A stretch of 64,000 nt of DNA from Pseudomonas pharyngis (GCF_021602345.1 NZ_BQID01000009.1:248001-312000), one strand, 5' to 3'; shown: positions 43,379-56,667, counted from the first letter of the stretch. Made by a program: numbers and translations. Notes: generated by a model from the sequence alone, not told the origin.

Positions 43379-43897
43379 TCAGAACGGAATGTCGTCATCG
43401 AAGCTGTCGAAATCCGGGGCCGGTTGCGGTGCGGCCTGCTGTGGAGCCGGGGCCGAACGCTGCTGAGGTGCCGACTGCTGCGGACGCGGAGCCTGCTGAC
43501 GCGGCGCCTGCTGCTGGTAGTTGTTGCCACCGCCTTGTTGGTCGCCCTGTTGTGGACGGCCGCCCAGCAGTTGCATGGTGCCCTGCATGTCGACCACGAT
43601 CTCGGTGGTGTAACGCTTGATACCGTCTTTTTCCCACTCACGGGTCTGCAGCTTGCCTTCGATGTAGACCTGCGAACCCTTGCGCAGGTATTCGCCGGCG
43701 ATTTCGGCAACCTTGCCGAACATCGATACGCGGTGCCACTCGGTCTTCTCGACCTTCTGACCGGTCTGCTTGTCGGTCCACTGCTCGCTGGTCGCCAGAC
43801 TCAGGTTGGTCACGGCGTTACCGTTGGGCAGGTAGCGTACTTCGGGATCCTGGCCGCAAGTACCGACCAGAATGACTTTGTTAACCCCACGGGCCAT
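43379..43897 (-). CDS. ssb: Single-stranded DNA-binding protein
   Basis: 172 residues. The N-terminal OB fold ([22 protein letters not shown] to about 112) has the usual aromatic residues (W54-type [20 protein letters not shown]). A Gln/Pro/Gly-rich linker follows and an acidic tip ends in DDDIPF, which recruits repair and replication proteins. Works as a tetramer. It lies 9 bases downstream of the MFS gene on the same strand and near divergent uvrA, as in other pseudomonads. Confidence 0.97.
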   Translation of the reverse strand: MARGVNKVILVGTCGQDPEVRYLPNGNAVTNLSLATSEQWTDKQTGQKVEKTEWHRVSMFGKVAEIAGEYLRKGSQVYIEGKLQTREWEKDGIKRYTTEIVVDMQGTMQLLGGRPQQGDQQGGGNNYQQQAPRQQAPRPQQSAPQQRSAPAPQQAAPQPAPDFDSFDDDIPF

Positions 43898-43906
43898 AAC
43901 GTTCTC

Positions 43907-45304
43907 CTAGGCTTCGCACGCAGTCTGCGCCGGGTTGTTCACCAGGCGTTCGAGAGTGGTGCGATCCATTAATTCGGTGTCCAGTTTGATGTAGATCGCC
44001 GCTTCATCAGCGACTATCACTGCATCAGTTACCCCTACGAGGGCCTTGAGACGCTCGACCAGACCCGCTTCGCGGATCGCTTCGGGCGACAACGGCAGGC
44101 GCAGGCTCGTCACGTAGGGAGGTTCGCGCATGGTAACAGCAAAGGCCAGCCAAAGTGCAGCCAGCCCGGCACATCCGAGGAACACAACCGACAGACCGCC
44201 ATGCTGGAACATCCAGCCGCCGAGAATACCGCCGAGTGCCGAACCGAGGAACTGACTGGTGGAGTACACGCCCATGGCCGTGCCCTTGCCACCTGCCGGT
44301 GAAACCTTGCTGATCAGCGACGGCAGCGAAGCCTCCAGCAGATTGAACGCGGTGAAGAACACCACCGTCCCGATCACCAGAGCCCGCAGGCTGTCGCCGA
44401 ACTGCCAGAAGAATAGCTCAGTCAGCATCAGCGTCATCACGGCGCCGAGCAGAACTCGTTTCATTTTGCGTCTCTTCTCGCCGTAGATGATGAACGGAAT
44501 CATGGCGAAGAAGGAAATCAGCAGTGCGGTGAGGTACACCCACCAGTGCTGCTCCTTGGGCAGACCGGCCTTTTCGACCAGCGCCAGGGGCAGTGCGACG
44601 AAGCTCGACATCAACATCGCATGTAACACAAAAATGCCCAGGTCCAGCCGCAGCAGGTCCGGGTGCTTGAGCGTCGGCATCAACGCCTGGCGTGCAACGC
44701 CGGACTCGCGATGACTCAGCGGCCCGGTGGACTTCGGCACCATGAACATCACGATCACGATCCCGACCAGGGCCATGCCGCCGGTGGCGAGAAACAGGCC
44801 GGACAGGCCGAACGCACGGGTCAGCAGCGGGCCGACCACCATGGCCACGGCGAACGACAGGCCGATGGTCATGCCGATCATGGCCATGGCTTTGGTGCGG
44901 TGCTGTTCGCGGGTCAGGTCGGAGAGCAAGGCCATGACTGCCGCCGAAATCGCCCCGGCGCCCTGCAGGATCCGCCCGGCAATCACGCCCCAGATCGAAT
45001 CGGCCTGAGCCGCCAGCACGCTGCCGAGAGCGAAAACGATCAGCCCCAGGTAAATCACCGGACGCCGGCCAATGCGGTCGGAAATGATCCCGAACGGAAT
45101 CTGGAAAATCGCCTGGGTCAGGCCGTAAGCGCCGATCGCCAGCCCGATCAGGGCCGGGGTCGCTCCCGCCAGATCCATGCCGTAGGTCGCCAGTACCGGC
45201 AACACCATGAACATGCCAAGCATACGGAAGGCGAACACCAGGGCCAGACCGCTCGCCGCGCGGGTCTCGCTGCCACTCATGCGTTCGCTGTGGGGATCGT
45301 GCAT
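43907..45304 (-). CDS. MFS transporter, YajR-like with C-terminal YAM domain
   Basis: 465 residues. Twelve membrane spans with motif A GIISDRIGRRPVIYLGL and the second-half GEKRRKMKR loop. The last 75 residues (about 390-465) form a soluble ferredoxin-like YAM domain, RLPLSPEAIREAGLVERLKA then TDAVIVADEAAIYIKLDTEL, as in E. coli YajR. Probably a proton-driven exporter with unknown substrate. It is divergent from uvrA over 191 bases and may be co-transcribed with ssb. Confidence 0.9.
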   Translation of the reverse strand: MHDPHSERMSGSETRAASGLALVFAFRMLGMFMVLPVLATYGMDLAGATPALIGLAIGAYGLTQAIFQIPFGIISDRIGRRPVIYLGLIVFALGSVLAAQADSIWGVIAGRILQGAGAISAAVMALLSDLTREQHRTKAMAMIGMTIGLSFAVAMVVGPLLTRAFGLSGLFLATGGMALVGIVIVMFMVPKSTGPLSHRESGVARQALMPTLKHPDLLRLDLGIFVLHAMLMSSFVALPLALVEKAGLPKEQHWWVYLTALLISFFAMIPFIIYGEKRRKMKRVLLGAVMTLMLTELFFWQFGDSLRALVIGTVVFFTAFNLLEASLPSLISKVSPAGGKGTAMGVYSTSQFLGSALGGILGGWMFQHGGLSVVFLGCAGLAALWLAFAVTMREPPYVTSLRLPLSPEAIREAGLVERLKALVGVTDAVIVADEAAIYIKLDTELMDRTTLERLVNNPAQTACEA

Positions 45305-45455
45305 GGAAAAACCTCGTGTGAACCGGCGGCGATTCTACCAGTCCCATCGAGAGACGGGGTATATCGCGACGCTTTGACGCGTACAGATGAAACTCTCTTC
45401 ATGTAAGGCAAAAAACCCTTCACTTGATAGTGTGCATCCATCCAGTATTTGGCCG

Positions 45456-45461
45456 TATACT
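45456..45461 (+). promoter_or_regulatory. -10 element before uvrA
   Basis: TATACT, 5 of 6 to consensus, 35 bases before the uvrA start. No good -35 lies at 16-18 bases; TTGATA at 45424-45429 is too far. No LexA-type CTGT-N8-ACAG site is visible. Confidence 0.4.
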
Positions 45462-45495
45462 CCTGTGTTTTCGACGCCCGCCGAGCGAGGCCATT

Positions 45496-48330
<2,835 letters not shown>

Positions 48331-48342
48331 TTGCCGGGCATG

Positions 48343-48383
48343 AAAAAGCCCCTGTCACTTCGTCAGTGACAGGGGCTTTTTTT
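48343..48383. terminator. Bidirectional terminator between uvrA and ftnA
   Basis: AAAAA-GCCCCTGTCACT, short loop, AGTGACAGGGGC-TTTTTTT. The T-runs on both strands serve uvrA (+) and the ferritin gene (-). Confidence 0.93.
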
Positions 48384-48396
48384 GTATCAATTGCAA

Positions 48397-48864
48397 TCAG
48401 GACGCGTGGGACTGCAGGTAGTTCTGGATACCGATCAGCTTGATCAGGCCGAGCTGCTTTTCCAGCCAGTAGGTGTGATCTTCCTCGGTGTCATTGAGCT
48501 GAACCCGCAGGATCTCGCGGCTGACATAGTCGCCGTGCTGTTCGCACAGTTCGATGCCCTTGCACAGCGCGGCGCGCACCTTGTACTCCAGGCGCAGATC
48601 CGCTTCGAGCATGGTTTGCACCGTAGTGCCGACATCCAGATCATCCGGGCGCATGCGCGGGGTGCCTTCAAGCATCAGAATCCGGCGCATCAGCGCATCG
48701 GCATGACCGGCCTCTTCTTCCATCTCGTGGTTGATTCGTTCGTAGAGCTTGGTGAATCCCCAGTCCTCATACATCCGCGAGTGAACGAAATATTGGTCAC
48801 GCGCGGCCAGTTCGCCGGTCAGCAACGTGTTGAGGTAATCGATAACGTCTGGGTGGCCTTGCAT
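48397..48864 (-). CDS. ftnA: Bacterial ferritin FtnA (often annotated bacterioferritin A)
   Basis: 155 residues from the ATG at 48864 ([12 protein letters not shown]). Four-helix ferritin with ferroxidase ligands E18, E51, H54, E93, E127 and H130 (counted on this sequence). Position 52, the heme-ligating Met of true bacterioferritins, is Ala here ([12 protein letters not shown]), matching P. aeruginosa FtnA, which stores iron without heme although named bfrA. Located beside katA, a heme catalase, as in P. aeruginosa, where the ferritin supports iron supply for KatA. A terminator follows. Confidence 0.92.
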   Translation of the reverse strand: MQGHPDVIDYLNTLLTGELAARDQYFVHSRMYEDWGFTKLYERINHEMEEEAGHADALMRRILMLEGTPRMRPDDLDVGTTVQTMLEADLRLEYKVRAALCKGIELCEQHGDYVSREILRVQLNDTEEDHTYWLEKQLGLIKLIGIQNYLQSHAS

Positions 48865-48977
48865 CGCCCTACATCTCCCTGCTTGAAAGTCTGTAGTTTG
48901 AACCAACCTGACTGGAAGGTCACTCACTTAACGCAATAAAAGCGAAGATATTCCGAGAAAAGCAGCCTAAATAACGC

Positions 48978-49002
48978 AAAAACCGCCCAAATGAGGGCGG
49001 TT
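48978..49002 (-). terminator. katA terminator
   Basis: On the minus strand AACCGCCC, 6-base loop, GGGCGGTT then TTT, starting 12 bases after the katA stop. Confidence 0.88.
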
Positions 49003-49013
49003 CTGCTTCTCGT

Positions 49014-50468
49014 TTAGACTTCGTTAAGCTGTACGTTGAGCAGCTTTGCGATTGCTTCTCCGTACGCCGGATCGGCCCTGTAGAAATGCTGCAGCTGACG
49101 ATCGACGACGTCACTCGACACCCCCGCCATCGCCCCGGCGATGTTGCTGACCAGCAGCGCTTTCTGTTCGTCACTCATCAAGCGGAACAGCGCACCGGCG
49201 TGACTGTAGTAGTCAGTGTCTTCACGGTGATCGTAACGATCAGCCGCGCCGCTCAGGGCCAGTGCAGGCTCGGCGTAGTGCGGCGCTTGTTTCGGCGACT
49301 CCACGTAGCTGTTCGGCTCGTAGTTAGGCGCTGCGCCACCATTGCTCCCAAAAGCCATCGAACCATCACGCTGGTAAGTATTCACCGGGCTACGCGGAGC
49401 GTTCACTGGCAGTTGCTGGTGATTGGTACCTACGCGGTAGCGGTGGGCATCGGCGTACGCGAATACCCGACCTTGCAGCATGCGATCTGGCGACAGACCT
49501 ACGCCAGGCACCATGTTGCTCGGGCCGAACGCGGCTTGCTCGACTTCGGCAAAGTAGTTGAGCGGGTTACGGTTCAGTTCCAGTTCACCCACTTCGATCA
49601 GTGGAAACTCCTTTTGCGACCAGGTCTTGGTCACGTCGAACGGGTTCTCATAGTGCGCAGCGGCTTGGGCTTCGGTCATGATCTGGATGCATACGCTCCA
49701 TTTCGGGAAGTCACCACGCTCGATGGCTTCGAACAGGTCACGCTGTGCGTAATCCGGATCAGTGCCCGCCAGGCGTGCAGCGTCTGCCGGCGCAAGGTTC
49801 TTGATCCCTTGCTTGGTCTTGTAGTGCCACTTCACCCAGTGACGCTCGCCCTGAGCACTGATCAGGCTGTAGGTGTGACTGCCGAAACCGTGCATATGGC
49901 GATATCCGTCCGGAATACCGCGATCAGAGAACAGAATCGTGACCTGGTGCAGCGCTTCAGGCGAATGCGACCAGAAGTCCCACATCATCTGCGCGCTTTT
50001 CAGGTTGCTTTGCGGCAGGCGTTTCTGGGTGTGGATAAAGTCAGGGAATTTCAGTGGATCACGAATGAAGAACACGGGCGTATTGTTGCCAACGATGTCC
50101 CAGTTGCCTTCTTCGGTATAGAACTTGAGAGCGAAGCCACGTGGATCGCGCTCGGTGTCAGCCGAGCCACGCTCGCCACCTACAGTGGAGAAGCGCAGGA
50201 ATGTCGGGGTTTGCTTGCCGACGGCAGAAAACAGTTTGGCGCTGGTGTACTGAGTAATGTCACGGGTGACGGTAAAAGTGCCGTAGGCACCCGACCCCTT
50301 GGCGTGTACACGACGCTCAGGAATGTTTTCCCGGTTGAAGTGGGCGAGCTTCTCGATCAAGTGGAAGTCATCGAGCAGCAACGGGCCACGAGGGCCAGCG
50401 GAGCGAGAGTTCTGGTTGTCGGCGACAGGTGCGCCACTGGCGGTCGTAAGCGTCTTGTTCTGGCTCAT
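49014..50468 (-). CDS. katA: Monofunctional heme catalase
   Basis: 484 residues, small-subunit (clade 3) catalase. Distal His55 in [13 protein letters not shown], the [28 protein letters not shown] segment (two runs), distal Asn in [15 protein letters not shown], and the proximal heme-ligand region [14 protein letters not shown] with Tyr. C-terminal helices complete the fold. No signal peptide, so cytosolic, though P. aeruginosa KatA is also found outside. It decomposes hydrogen peroxide. A 238-base upstream region precedes rplQ; an OxyR-like half site is noted there. Confidence 0.96.
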   Translation of the reverse strand: MSQNKTLTTASGAPVADNQNSRSAGPRGPLLLDDFHLIEKLAHFNRENIPERRVHAKGSGAYGTFTVTRDITQYTSAKLFSAVGKQTPTFLRFSTVGGERGSADTERDPRGFALKFYTEEGNWDIVGNNTPVFFIRDPLKFPDFIHTQKRLPQSNLKSAQMMWDFWSHSPEALHQVTILFSDRGIPDGYRHMHGFGSHTYSLISAQGERHWVKWHYKTKQGIKNLAPADAARLAGTDPDYAQRDLFEAIERGDFPKWSVCIQIMTEAQAAAHYENPFDVTKTWSQKEFPLIEVGELELNRNPLNYFAEVEQAAFGPSNMVPGVGLSPDRMLQGRVFAYADAHRYRVGTNHQQLPVNAPRSPVNTYQRDGSMAFGSNGGAAPNYEPNSYVESPKQAPHYAEPALALSGAADRYDHREDTDYYSHAGALFRLMSDEQKALLVSNIAGAMAGVSSDVVDRQLQHFYRADPAYGEAIAKLLNVQLNEV

Positions 50469-50572
50469 GCGATCTTCATCCTCTATCGGTCTTGAACTGC
50501 CGGCTAATCGGCTTGCTGGGGAGTATCGATCATCAATATGACAGCCACAAATTCATTAACTTATGGTCATCA

Positions 50573-50587
50573 ATAGATAAAAACTAA
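50573..50587. promoter_or_regulatory. Weak OxyR-like element upstream of katA
   Basis: ATAG-N7-CTAA matches half of the OxyR pattern ATAG-N7-CTAT-N7-ATAG-N7-CTAT; the other tetranucleotides are poor. It lies about 105 bases before the katA start. Confidence 0.2.
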
Positions 50588-50661
50588 CGATCAATCCGCA
50601 CACATAGTGCAGACCCAAACAGGGTAGAAGCTTGTACGAACAGCGCATTTCTTACAGGCAC

Positions 50662-50686
50662 AAAAAACCGGGCACTAGGCCCGGTT
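50662..50686 (-). terminator. Terminator of the alpha (rplQ) operon
   Basis: On the minus strand ACCGGGC, 5-base loop, GCCCGGT then TTTTT, 20 bases after the rplQ stop. Confidence 0.9.
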
Positions 50687-50706
50687 CTTTGTTTCAGACT
50701 GACGTC

Positions 50707-51093
50707 TTACTCAGCGGATACAGCTTCACCGCCGACAGCACGATCAACCAGTTCGACGTACGCCATAGGCGCGTTGTCGCCAGCGCGGAAACCGCACTTG
50801 AGGATGCGCAGGTAGCCACCCTCACGGGTAGCGTAACGCTTGCCCAGGTCGTTGAAGAGCTTACCAACGATAGCTTTCGAACGAGTACGGTCGAAAGCCA
50901 GACGACGGTTAGCAACGCTGTCTGTCTTGGCCAGAGTGATCAGCGGCTCGGCAACGCGGCGCAGTTCTTTGGCTTTTGGCAGAGTAGTTTTGATCAGCTC
51001 GTGCTCGAACAGCGACACCGCCATGTTTTGGAACATGGCCTTGCGGTGCGAGCTGGTGCGGCTCAGGTGACGCCCACTTTTACGATGACGCAT
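50707..51093 (-). CDS. rplQ: 50S ribosomal protein L17
   Basis: 128 residues. N-terminal [20 protein letters not shown] is diagnostic, followed by the conserved [25 protein letters not shown]. It binds 23S rRNA near the peptide exit tunnel. Last gene of the alpha operon, 42 bases after rpoA, followed by a terminator. Confidence 0.97.
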   Translation of the reverse strand: MRHRKSGRHLSRTSSHRKAMFQNMAVSLFEHELIKTTLPKAKELRRVAEPLITLAKTDSVANRRLAFDRTRSKAIVGKLFNDLGKRYATREGGYLRILKCGFRAGDNAPMAYVELVDRAVGGEAVSAE

Positions 51094-51135
51094 GGTTCAT
51101 TCCTTACCAAACACTACGTTCGGTGATTACGACGA

Positions 51136-52137
51136 TCAGGCAGTCGCCTTGTCGTCCTTCTTAAGACTTGCAGGCGGCCAGTTGTCGAGGCGCATGCCGA
51201 GGGACAGACCGCGGGAGGCCAGAACGTCCTTGATTTCAGTCAAGGATTTCTTGCCCAGGTTCGGAGTCTTCAACAGCTCTACTTCGGTACGCTGAATCAG
51301 GTCGCCGATGTAGTAGATGTTTTCCGCCTTAAGGCAGTTAGCCGAACGTACAGTCAGTTCCAGATCGTCAACCGGGCGAAGCAGGATCGGATCGATCTCG
51401 TCTTCCTGCTCGACAACCACTGGCTCACTGTCACCTTTGAGGTCGACGAACGCAGCCAACTGCTGTTGCAGGATGGTTGCAGCGCGGCGGATAGCCTCTT
51501 CAGGATCCAGGGTACCGTTGGTTTCCAGATCAATAACCAGCTTGTCCAGGTTGGTACGCTGCTCGACACGGGCGTTTTCCACCACGTATGCGATACGGCG
51601 AACCGGGCTGAACGAAGAGTCAAGCTGCAAGCGACCGATGCTGCGGCTTTCGTCTTCATCGCTCTGACGCGAGTCGGCTGGTTCATAACCACGACCACGA
51701 GCTACAGTGAGCTTCATGTTCAGGGCGCCGTTAGACGCCAGGTTAGCGATTACGTGATCGGGATTAACGATCTCGACATCATGATCCAGCTGAATATCGG
51801 CAGCGGTAACCACCCCCGAACCCTTCTTCGACAAGGTCAGCGTAACTTCGTCACGACCGTGCAGCTTGATGGCCAGACCTTTAAGGTTCAACAGGATTTC
51901 AATTACGTCTTCCTGTACACCTTCGATGGCGCTGTACTCGTGGAGCACACCGTCAATCTCGGCCTCGACTACTGCGCAGCCGGGCATTGAGGACAACAGG
52001 ATGCGGCGCAGCGCGTTGCCCAGGGTGTGGCCAAAACCACGCTCGAGAGGCTCGAGAGTGATCTTGGCGCGGGTTGGACTGACAACCTGCACATCAATGT
52101 GGCGGGGTGTCAGGAACTCATTTACCGAAATCTGCAT
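51136..52137 (-). CDS. rpoA: RNA polymerase alpha subunit
   Basis: 333 residues. The N-terminal domain (to about 235) drives dimerisation and binds beta and beta-prime: [28 protein letters not shown] and [10 protein letters not shown]. An acidic linker ([20 protein letters not shown]) leads to the C-terminal domain with [33 protein letters not shown], which binds UP elements and activators. It is between rpsD and rplQ in the alpha operon. Confidence 0.98.
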   Translation of the reverse strand: MQISVNEFLTPRHIDVQVVSPTRAKITLEPLERGFGHTLGNALRRILLSSMPGCAVVEAEIDGVLHEYSAIEGVQEDVIEILLNLKGLAIKLHGRDEVTLTLSKKGSGVVTAADIQLDHDVEIVNPDHVIANLASNGALNMKLTVARGRGYEPADSRQSDEDESRSIGRLQLDSSFSPVRRIAYVVENARVEQRTNLDKLVIDLETNGTLDPEEAIRRAATILQQQLAAFVDLKGDSEPVVVEQEDEIDPILLRPVDDLELTVRSANCLKAENIYYIGDLIQRTEVELLKTPNLGKKSLTEIKDVLASRGLSLGMRLDNWPPASLKKDDKATA

Positions 52138-52163
52138 GGATGCACCTATTTTCTAGCCCTTAC

Positions 52164-52784
52164 TTACTTGGAGTAGAGCTCGACAATCAGGCTTTCGTTG
52201 ATGTCGGCGGACAGATCACTGCGAGCAGGAACGTTCTTGAAAACGCCCGACTTCTTCTCAGCATCTACCTCTACCCATTCTACGCGACCACGTTGGGCGC
52301 ACAGCTCGAGAGCTTGGACAATGCGAAGTTGGTTCTTTGCCTTCTCGCGAACAGCAACCACGTCACCAGCACGAACCTGGTAGGACGGAACGTTTACGGT
52401 CTGGCCGTTAACGCTGATCGACTTGTGCGATACCAGCTGACGGGATTCGGCACGAGTCGAACCGAAGCCCATACGGTATACAACGTTGTCCAGACGGCAT
52501 TCGAGCAGTTGCAGCAGGTTTTCACCAGTTGCACCTTTCTTGCTGGCAGCAGCTTTGTAGTAGCCGCTGAACTGACGCTCGAGAACGCCGTAGATACGAC
52601 GGACCTTCTGCTTTTCGCGCAGTTGGGTGCCGTAATCGGACTGGCGACCGCGGCGTTGGCCGTGGATACCAGGTGCTGCTTCAATGTTGCACTTCGATTC
52701 GATCGCGCGCACGCCGCTCTTCAGGAAGAGATCGGTGCCTTCGCGACGAGCGAGTTTGCATTTTGGACCAATGTAACGAGCCAT
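52164..52784 (-). CDS. rpsD: 30S ribosomal protein S4
   Basis: 206 residues, 16S assembly primary binder. [20 protein letters not shown] at the start, the S4 RNA-binding fold with [27 protein letters not shown] and [19 protein letters not shown]. As in E. coli it may repress the alpha operon by binding its leader, upstream of rpsM; that is by analogy. Confidence 0.98.
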   Translation of the reverse strand: MARYIGPKCKLARREGTDLFLKSGVRAIESKCNIEAAPGIHGQRRGRQSDYGTQLREKQKVRRIYGVLERQFSGYYKAAASKKGATGENLLQLLECRLDNVVYRMGFGSTRAESRQLVSHKSISVNGQTVNVPSYQVRAGDVVAVREKAKNQLRIVQALELCAQRGRVEWVEVDAEKKSGVFKNVPARSDLSADINESLIVELYSK

Positions 52785-52802
52785 TCTTTACAATCTCCTG
52801 GA

Positions 52803-53192
52803 TTACACGCGGCGCTTCTTCGGCGGACGGCACCCGTTGTGCGGGATTGGCGTCACGTCGGTGATGCTGGCGATCTTGTAGCCACAGCCGTTCAAAGCGC
52901 GGACTGCGGATTCACGACCTGGACCTGGGCCCTTGACGTTCACGTCGAGGTTTTTCAGGCCGTATTCCAGCGCAGCTTGACCAGCACGCTCAGCAGCTAC
53001 TTGAGCAGCGAACGGGGTGGACTTGCGGGAACCGCGGAAACCCGAACCACCGGAGGTAGCCCAGGAAAGAGCGTTACCTTGACGGTCGGTGATGGTCACG
53101 ATGGTGTTGTTAAAAGAGGCATGGATGTGGGCGATGCCATCAACCACTGTCTTTTTAACTTTTTTACGAGGACGAGCAGCAGGTTTTGCCAT
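52803..53192 (-). CDS. rpsK: 30S ribosomal protein S11
   Basis: 129 residues. Basic N-terminus [20 protein letters not shown], then [39 protein letters not shown] and the C-terminal [18 protein letters not shown]. Part of the 30S platform. Third position of the alpha operon order (S13, S11, S4, alpha, L17). Confidence 0.98.
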   Translation of the reverse strand: MAKPAARPRKKVKKTVVDGIAHIHASFNNTIVTITDRQGNALSWATSGGSGFRGSRKSTPFAAQVAAERAGQAALEYGLKNLDVNVKGPGPGRESAVRALNGCGYKIASITDVTPIPHNGCRPPKKRRV

Positions 53193-53222
53193 GATTAAAT
53201 TCCTGTCGATTCGCTGGGGCGA

Positions 53223-53579
53223 TTACTTGCGGATCGGCTTACGCGGACCTTTACGGGTACGCGCGTTGGTCTTGGTACGCTGACCGCGTACTGGCAGACC
53301 ACGACGATGACGCAGACCGCGATAGCAACCGAGGTCCATCAAGCGCTTGATTTTCATGTTGATTTCGCGACGCAGGTCACCTTCAGTGGTGAACTTCGCC
53401 ACTTCGCCACGCAGCTGTTCAATCTGCTCGTCGCTCAGATCCTTGATCTTTGCGGCTGGGTTTACCCCAGTCTCTGCACAGATCTTCTGTGCAGTAGTGC
53501 GACCAACACCATAGATGTAGGTCAGCGAGATAACAGTATGCTTGTTATCTGGAATGTTAACGCCTGCAATACGGGCCAT
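53223..53579 (-). CDS. rpsM: 30S ribosomal protein S13
   Basis: 118 residues. [24 protein letters not shown] at the start, helix-two-turn-helix core, [32 protein letters not shown] tail (two conserved runs) that contacts P-site tRNA. First gene of the alpha operon, with its own promoter about 50 bases of leader upstream. Confidence 0.98.
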   Translation of the reverse strand: MARIAGVNIPDNKHTVISLTYIYGVGRTTAQKICAETGVNPAAKIKDLSDEQIEQLRGEVAKFTTEGDLRREINMKIKRLMDLGCYRGLRHRRGLPVRGQRTKTNARTRKGPRKPIRK

Positions 53580-53638
53580 TCAGTGGGACTCCAATTGACA
53601 GCTACCTACGCCCCGGAAGCCAAGAAATAGGGCGCGAG

Positions 53639-53667
53639 ATAATATCGCTGTAATAACAAATAATCAA
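53639..53667 (-). promoter_or_regulatory. Alpha operon promoter
   Basis: On the minus strand TTGATT (53667-53662), exactly 17 bases, then TATTAT (53644-53639). Expected start near 53632, giving a leader of about 50 bases before rpsM, where S4 feedback would act by analogy with E. coli. Confidence 0.7.
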
Positions 53668-53691
53668 CCCGGTAGCGCACTAGCTACCGGG
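53668..53691 (-). terminator. Hairpin at the end of the spc operon
   Basis: CCCGGTAGC, 6-base loop, GCTACCGGG, 18 bases after the rpmJ stop. It is followed on the minus strand by TTGATTATTTG, a poor U-tract that doubles as the alpha promoter -35. Probably a partial terminator or RNA 3'-end stabiliser. Confidence 0.55.
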
Positions 53692-53709
53692 CTTGAAGCA
53701 CAATCACAC

Positions 53710-53826
53710 TCAGCCTTGGCGCTGTTTGTGACGCGGTTCCGCGCTGCAAATTACTCGAACAACACCTTCGCGGCGAATAATCTTGCAGTTACGGCACAGC
53801 TTTTTCACCGATGCACGAACTTTCAT
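53710..53826 (-). CDS. rpmJ: 50S ribosomal protein L36
   Basis: 38 residues read directly: [20 protein letters not shown], then [18 protein letters not shown]. Zinc ligands C11, C14, C27 and H33 are intact, so this is the zinc-containing (C+) form. It lies 27 bases after secY on the minus strand and closes the spc operon. Confidence 0.96.
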
Positions 53827-53853
53827 CACCAACTCCTCGAACCTTATGGGTAC

Positions 53854-55182
53854 TCAGCGCAACATGCCGCTGCCGTAACCCTTCAGGTTGGCTTTCTTCA
53901 TCAGGGATTCGTACTGGTGCGAAACGAGGTGCGATTGTACTTGGGACATGAAGTCCATCACAACCACGACCACGATCAGCAACGAGGTCCCGCCAAGGTA
54001 GAACGGAACGTTTGCTGCAACCACCAGGAACTGGGGCAACAAGCACACGGCCGTCATGTAAAGAGCACCGAACATGGTCAAGCGAGTCAGAACGCCATCA
54101 ATATAGCGTGCGGACTGCTCACCTGGACGGATGCCCGGAATAAAGGCACCGGACTTCTTCAGGTTTTCCGCTACGTCTTTCGGATTGAACATCAACGCCG
54201 TATAGAAGAAGCAGAAGAAAATAATCCCTGCACTAAACAGCAGAATATTCAACGGCTGACCAGGAGCGATCGACTGCGAGATGTCCTGCAACCAGCCCAT
54301 ACCTTCAGACTGACCGAACCAGGCACCCAACGAAGCCGGGAACAGCAAAATGCTGCTCGCGAAAATAGCCGGAATAACACCGGCCATGTTCACCTTCAGC
54401 GGCAAGTGGCTTGTCTGCGCAGCAAAAACCTTGCGGCCCTGCTGACGCTTGGCGTAGTGAACAGCGATACGACGCTGACCACGCTCAATGAACACCACGA
54501 AACCGATAATCGCTACTGCCAGCAAACCGATGGCAACCAAGGCGAAGATATTGATATCGCCCTGACGCGCAGACTCGAAAGACTGCCCGATTGCTCTCGG
54601 AAGACCGGCGACGATACCCGAAAAAATCAACATCGAGATACCGTTGCCTACACCACGCTCAGTAATCTGCTCACCCAGCCACATCATGAACATCGCGCCA
54701 GCCACAAACGTGGAGACCGCGACGAAATGGAAGCCAAAGTCACCAGTGAACGCAACGCCCTGTCCCGCCAGACCAATGGACATGCCAATGGCCTGAACGA
54801 GAGCGAGGACGACGGTGCCGTAGCGGGTGTACTGGCTGATCTTGCGACGGCCAGCTTCACCTTCCTTCTTCAACTGCTCCAGCTGCGGACTGACGGCGGT
54901 CATCAGTTGCATGATGATCGATGCCGAAATGTACGGCATGATCCCCAGTGCAAAGATGCTCATCCGCTCCAGCGCGCCGCCGGAAAACATGTTGAACAAG
55001 CTAAGAATGGTCCCCTCATTCTGTCGAAACAGGTCTGCGAGTCGGTCCGGGTTGATACCTGGAACCGGGATGTGTGCGCCTATTCGGTAGACGATAATCG
55101 CCAGGAACAGAAAACGCAGACGAGCCCAAAGTTCAGACATACCGCCTTTGCCGAGCGCAGAGAGAGCACCTTGCTTAGCCAT
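53854..55182 (-). CDS. secY: Preprotein translocase subunit SecY
   Basis: 442 residues, ten transmembrane helices. Conserved segments: [42 protein letters not shown] (two runs), plug and pore helix area, the cytosolic loop [19 protein letters not shown] that contacts SecA and the ribosome, and [21 protein letters not shown]. It forms the protein-conducting channel with SecE and SecG. Its ATG directly abuts the rplO stop, so coupled translation is likely. Confidence 0.98.
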   Translation of the reverse strand: MAKQGALSALGKGGMSELWARLRFLFLAIIVYRIGAHIPVPGINPDRLADLFRQNEGTILSLFNMFSGGALERMSIFALGIMPYISASIIMQLMTAVSPQLEQLKKEGEAGRRKISQYTRYGTVVLALVQAIGMSIGLAGQGVAFTGDFGFHFVAVSTFVAGAMFMMWLGEQITERGVGNGISMLIFSGIVAGLPRAIGQSFESARQGDINIFALVAIGLLAVAIIGFVVFIERGQRRIAVHYAKRQQGRKVFAAQTSHLPLKVNMAGVIPAIFASSILLFPASLGAWFGQSEGMGWLQDISQSIAPGQPLNILLFSAGIIFFCFFYTALMFNPKDVAENLKKSGAFIPGIRPGEQSARYIDGVLTRLTMFGALYMTAVCLLPQFLVVAANVPFYLGGTSLLIVVVVVMDFMSQVQSHLVSHQYESLMKKANLKGYGSGMLR

Positions 55183-55620
55183 TTATTCCTCGAACTTGCC
55201 GCCAGCTGCTTCGATAGCCGCACGCGCACCTTTGGTGGCGCCGATTCCCTTGCCGATAGTGACAGCGCGAGCCACTTCACCGGACAGCATGATTTTCACA
55301 CGCTGCACGTTGACGTTGATCACGTTGGCATCTTTCAGGGACTGCACGGTGACGATGTCGCCTTCCACTTTAGCCAGCTCGGACAGACGCACTTCTGCGC
55401 GATCCATGGCTTTCAGGGAAACGAAACCGAACTTCGGCAGGCGACGATGCAGCGGCTGTTGACCGCCTTCAAAGCCTGGAGCAATGGTGCCACCGGAGCG
55501 GGAAGTCTGACCTTTGTGACCACGGCCACCAGTCTTACCCAAACCACTACCGATACCACGGCCCGGACGATGCTTTTCGCGACGGGAACCCGGCGCTGGA
55601 CTCAGATCATTGAGTTTCAT
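55183..55620 (-). CDS. rplO: 50S ribosomal protein L15
   Basis: 145 residues. [20 protein letters not shown] start, then the Gly/Lys-rich [20 protein letters not shown] and [17 protein letters not shown], and a C-terminal globular part with [21 protein letters not shown]. Binds 23S rRNA late in 50S assembly. In the spc operon between rpmD (3-base gap) and secY. Confidence 0.98.
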   Translation of the reverse strand: MKLNDLSPAPGSRREKHRPGRGIGSGLGKTGGRGHKGQTSRSGGTIAPGFEGGQQPLHRRLPKFGFVSLKAMDRAEVRLSELAKVEGDIVTVQSLKDANVINVNVQRVKIMLSGEVARAVTIGKGIGATKGARAAIEAAGGKFEE

Positions 55621-55623
55621 CGA

Positions 55624-55800
55624 TTAACCCTCGACACGCAGCATGTAGTAAGCCTTGTTGATCATCCCGCGATTCTCGGGAGTATCCTGGACTTCTACAG
55701 TGTGACCGATGCGACGCAGACCCAGACCCTTAACGCACAGTTTGTGGTTAGGGATGCGGCCGGTCATGCTTTTGATCAGCGTTACTTTAACGGTAGCCAT
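55624..55800 (-). CDS. rpmD: 50S ribosomal protein L30
   Basis: 58 residues read directly: [58 protein letters not shown]. This is the complete bacterial L30 form. It lies 2 bases after rpsE and 3 before rplO in the spc operon. Binds 5S/23S rRNA region. Confidence 0.97.
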
Positions 55801-55802
55801 GA

Positions 55803-56303
55803 TCAGAAGATCTCCTTGACAGTCAGGCCGCGCTTGGCAGCGATGGACTCAGGAGATTGCATAGCTTTCAGACCCTTGAAAGTGGCGTGAACCACGTTTA
55901 CCGGGTTAGTCGAGCCGTAGCACTTGGCCAGAACGTTCTGAACGCCAGCAACTTCGAGGACAGCACGCATAGCGCCGCCAGCGATGATACCGGTACCTTC
56001 AGAAGCAGGCTGCATGTACACCTTCGAAGCGCCGTGAGCGGACTTCATTGCATACTGCAGAGTGGTGCCGTTCAGATCAACCTGGATCATGTTGCGGCGA
56101 GCAGCTTCCATTGCCTTCTGGATCGCAGCAGGCACTTCACGCGACTTGCCACGGCCGAAGCCAACACGCCCTTTACCATCACCAACCACGGTCAACGCGG
56201 TGAAAGTGAAGATACGGCCGCCTTTAACGGTTTTGGCTACGCGGTTAACTTGAACCAGCTTCTCGATGTAGCCTTCGTCGCGCTTTTGGTCGTTATTTGA
56301 CAT
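55803..56303 (-). CDS. rpsE: 30S ribosomal protein S5
   Basis: 166 residues. Double-stranded-RNA-type N domain with [20 protein letters not shown] and [20 protein letters not shown], then the C domain with [21 protein letters not shown] and [13 protein letters not shown]. Contributes to decoding accuracy at the 30S neck. In the spc operon between rplR and rpmD. Confidence 0.98.
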
Positions 56304-56306
56304 AAC

Positions 56307-56657
56307 TTAGAACTCCAGCCCAGCTTCACGAGCAGCATCAGCCAGCGCTTTAACGCGGCCGTGGTACTTGAAGCCAGAGCGGTCGAAAGCCACCTGCGAG
56401 ACGCCAGCGGCCTTAGCACGCGTAGCGACCAGCTGGCCAACCTTAGTGGCCGCGTCGATGTTGCCAGTGGCGCCATCACGCAGTTCTTTATCCAAAGTCG
56501 AGGCGCTTGCCAGGACTTTGTTGCCGTCGGCCGAAATGACCTGGGCGTAGATGTGCTGCGAAGAGCGGAACACGCAGAGACGCACGACTTCGAGTTCGTG
56601 CATTTTCAGGCGTGCTTTGCGAGCGCGACGCAGTCGAGTAACTTTTTTGTCGGTCAT
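56307..56657 (-). CDS. rplR: 50S ribosomal protein L18
   Basis: 116 residues. Basic N-terminus with [14 protein letters not shown], then [20 protein letters not shown] and the terminal [19 protein letters not shown]. Carries 5S rRNA into the 50S subunit with L5. Three bases separate it from rpsE. Confidence 0.98.
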   Translation of the reverse strand: MTDKKVTRLRRARKARLKMHELEVVRLCVFRSSQHIYAQVISADGNKVLASASTLDKELRDGATGNIDAATKVGQLVATRAKAAGVSQVAFDRSGFKYHGRVKALADAAREAGLEF

Positions 56658-56667
56658 TTGCTATGCC

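Noticed and set aside
45305-45495. LexA box upstream of uvrA
   Set aside because: No CTGT-N8-ACAG site is present; uvrA of pseudomonads is, as I recall, not strongly SOS-induced.
50540-50610. Full OxyR operator upstream of katA
   Set aside because: Only ATAG-N7-CTAA fits; the other two tetranucleotides are poor, so it is listed only as a weak element.
53716-55890. Long open frame of about 724 codons on the plus strand
   Set aside because: It lies antisense to rpmJ, secY, rplO, rpmD and part of rpsE, has no recognisable domain, and results from the GC-rich codon pattern of the real genes.
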